Below, in pieces: positions 63,050 through 64,000 of a stretch of 64,000 bases of DNA (its first letter is position 1; every line of letters begins with the position of its first letter). A program made the translations under genes and the position numbers. The stretch is from contig OZ026520.1 of the NCBI GenBank assembly GCA_964019695.1, positions 29,360,120 through 29,424,119 of the forward strand. The letters run 5' to 3'. A model generated the notes under the pieces. That model was not told the origin of the DNA, searched no databases, and saw only the letters and a list, made by a program, of their open reading frames with translations. The DNA is from Loripinus fragilis. Its lineage: Eukaryota; Mollusca; Bivalvia; Lucinida; Lucinidae.

Positions 63050-63215
63050 TCAAACATGTGTTGTAGTTATGAAAGTTACAGTGTAGGTTTGCTTGACCCT
63101 ATTGCATTTAAAATGGCCACAGGAAATATTCTCAGGTTGATTTATTTTGGTGGGGGTGGGGGGGTTTGAGGGGACTCATCAAAAATGTGTTGTAGTTATG
63201 ACAGTTACAGTGTAG
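63050..63215 (+). repeat. Local direct duplication
   Basis: CATGTGTTGTAGTTATGAAA with GTTACAGTGTAGG near 63054 recurs as AATGTGTTGTAGTTATGACA with GTTACAGTGTAGG near 63184, about 130 bp later. Each copy is preceded by a G-rich run. The SINE later inserted at the end of the second copy. Confidence 0.7.
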
Positions 63216-63222
63216 GGGCCAG

Positions 63223-63421
63223 GGAGCGCAGTGGCTCAGTGGTAGAGTGCTTGACTAGAGACAGAGAGGCCCTAGGTTCGAGCCTCACTGGCGTCACTGC
63301 GTTGTGTCTTTGAGCAAGACACATTAATCATAGCTTATTACTGGTTCATCCCAGGAAGACCAGTCCCTACATTACTGAAAGATTGTTGATTGGACTTAAA
63401 GAATCAAATCAAACAAACACA
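63223..63421 (+). mobile_element. Complete tRNA-derived SINE with 14-bp target duplication
   Basis: The perfect direct repeat AGTGTAGGGGCCAG flanks it (63209-63222 and 63422-63435). The head is GGAGCGCAGTGGCTCAGTGG (A box) with CTAGGTTCGAGCCTC (B box). The body has GCGTCACTGCGTTGTGTCTT, CTGGTTCATCCCAGGAAGAC and a tail of AAATCAAACAAAC. This is the youngest-looking member of the family also seen at 44110, 56127 and as a 3' stub at about 62871-62930. Confidence 0.88.
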
Positions 63422-63854
63422 AGTGTAGGGGCCAGCTCATAAGATAATTACAAGGGGCTTAATTGTTATCCTGCTAGTGTTATTTGCTGATAACTTTTGC
63501 AAGCAGTTTGGATCCCAACCAGTCCCGACAAAAAGTCCAGCCAGATCTGGGTCCAAACTGTTCAACACACTGATGGTATTCCTTGAAAGAATTTTTATCA
63601 TACCCCTGATAAACTGTGTTTGCTGGGGTATACTGTTTCAGGGTGTCTGTCCATCAATTTTTCCGTCCGACCAATGGTAACGTTTTGTTTCCTAGACCTT
63701 GAAGACTAATTGTTGGAATTTCATCAAACCTTTCAAAAATATTCATATCTACAAGACATAGATATTTTTATAAAAAAGTAAGGGCTAGGGGCCGATTCTA
63801 TTTGAGTTATTTCCCTTTGTAATTCTAAATTGCTTTTTATATAGGGCTTATGCT

Positions 63855-63945
63855 TATGCTATGATAGTGCATACACGGGCTGATCAACTCCTATGAACAT
63901 AGACAATTTTCCCCTACTATGGCTTAGTGCCTTCATGGGCTGATC
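63855..63945 (+). repeat. Imperfect ~53-bp tandem duplication near window end
   Basis: CTATGATAGTGCATACACGG with GCTGATCAACTCCTA is followed by CTATGGCTTAGTGCCTTCAT with GGGCTGATCAGCTCCTA. There are two copies. Confidence 0.6.
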
Positions 63946-63979
63946 AGCTCCTACCGCAGCATTTGATGGAGCAACTTGA

Positions 63980-64000
63980 TACTTTGTCTTCACAATTCAG
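63980..64000 (+). other. Candidate splice acceptor at the window edge
   Basis: The window ends ACTTTGTCTTCACAATTCAG, a pyrimidine-rich run and CAG like the acceptors used by this gene. Exon 8 needs a phase-1 successor, which could begin at the next base. Confidence 0.35.

Overview
The window looks like nuclear DNA from an invertebrate animal. The best guess is a bivalve mollusc: it combines intron-rich coding sequence, GT-AG introns, tRNA-derived SINEs, a LINE-type retroelement fragment, many short hairpin/MITE elements and enormous AT-rich satellite fields. The species cannot be proven from sequence alone. Nothing suggests a prokaryote: there are no operons, no ribosome-binding-site-led genes and no CRISPR array.

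Positions 1 to about 42,840 are almost entirely tandem repeat. In order they are: a (TA)n tract; a degenerate ~52-bp satellite (119-2270); a 51-bp satellite of about 21 kb (2271-23550) with higher-order repeats of 713 bp and ~2.14 kb and a head-to-head inversion near 22,086; the ~52-bp family again (23551-31876) with several orientation switches and a small retroelement scrap; a 1.8-kb CAA-rich domain (31877-33655); the ~52-bp family in reverse orientation (33656-38186); and a ~130-bp satellite carrying a telomere-like TTAGGGTTAGG in most units (38187-42840). Many long open frames exist here because 51-bp, 39-bp and trinucleotide units are multiples of three or lack stop codons. I do not regard them as genes.

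Positions 42,841-51,500 are intergenic: 3' ends of a retroelement, tRNA-derived SINE copies, a ~1.34-kb hAT-like non-autonomous transposon with terminal inverted repeats and an 8-bp target duplication, a 39-bp minisatellite, a CTAT microsatellite and a dispersed GC-rich repeat. No convincing gene was found there.

Positions 51,555-60,821 hold the one real gene I can support: eight consecutive plus-strand exons whose splice phases agree at all seven junctions (about 543 residues, both ends outside the window). It begins with a degenerate thrombospondin type 1-like segment and continues as a glycine-rich, probably beta-solenoid, probably extracellular protein. Its introns are packed with hairpin elements, TTAA-flanked MITEs, a mariner-like MITE and SINEs. 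Downstream, a 5'-truncated retroelement (reverse transcriptase C-terminal part plus 3' UTR) sits inside another repeat with a 10-bp target duplication, and a complete tRNA-derived SINE has a perfect 14-bp target duplication. The last bases of the window look like another splice acceptor, so the next exon may start at 64,001.
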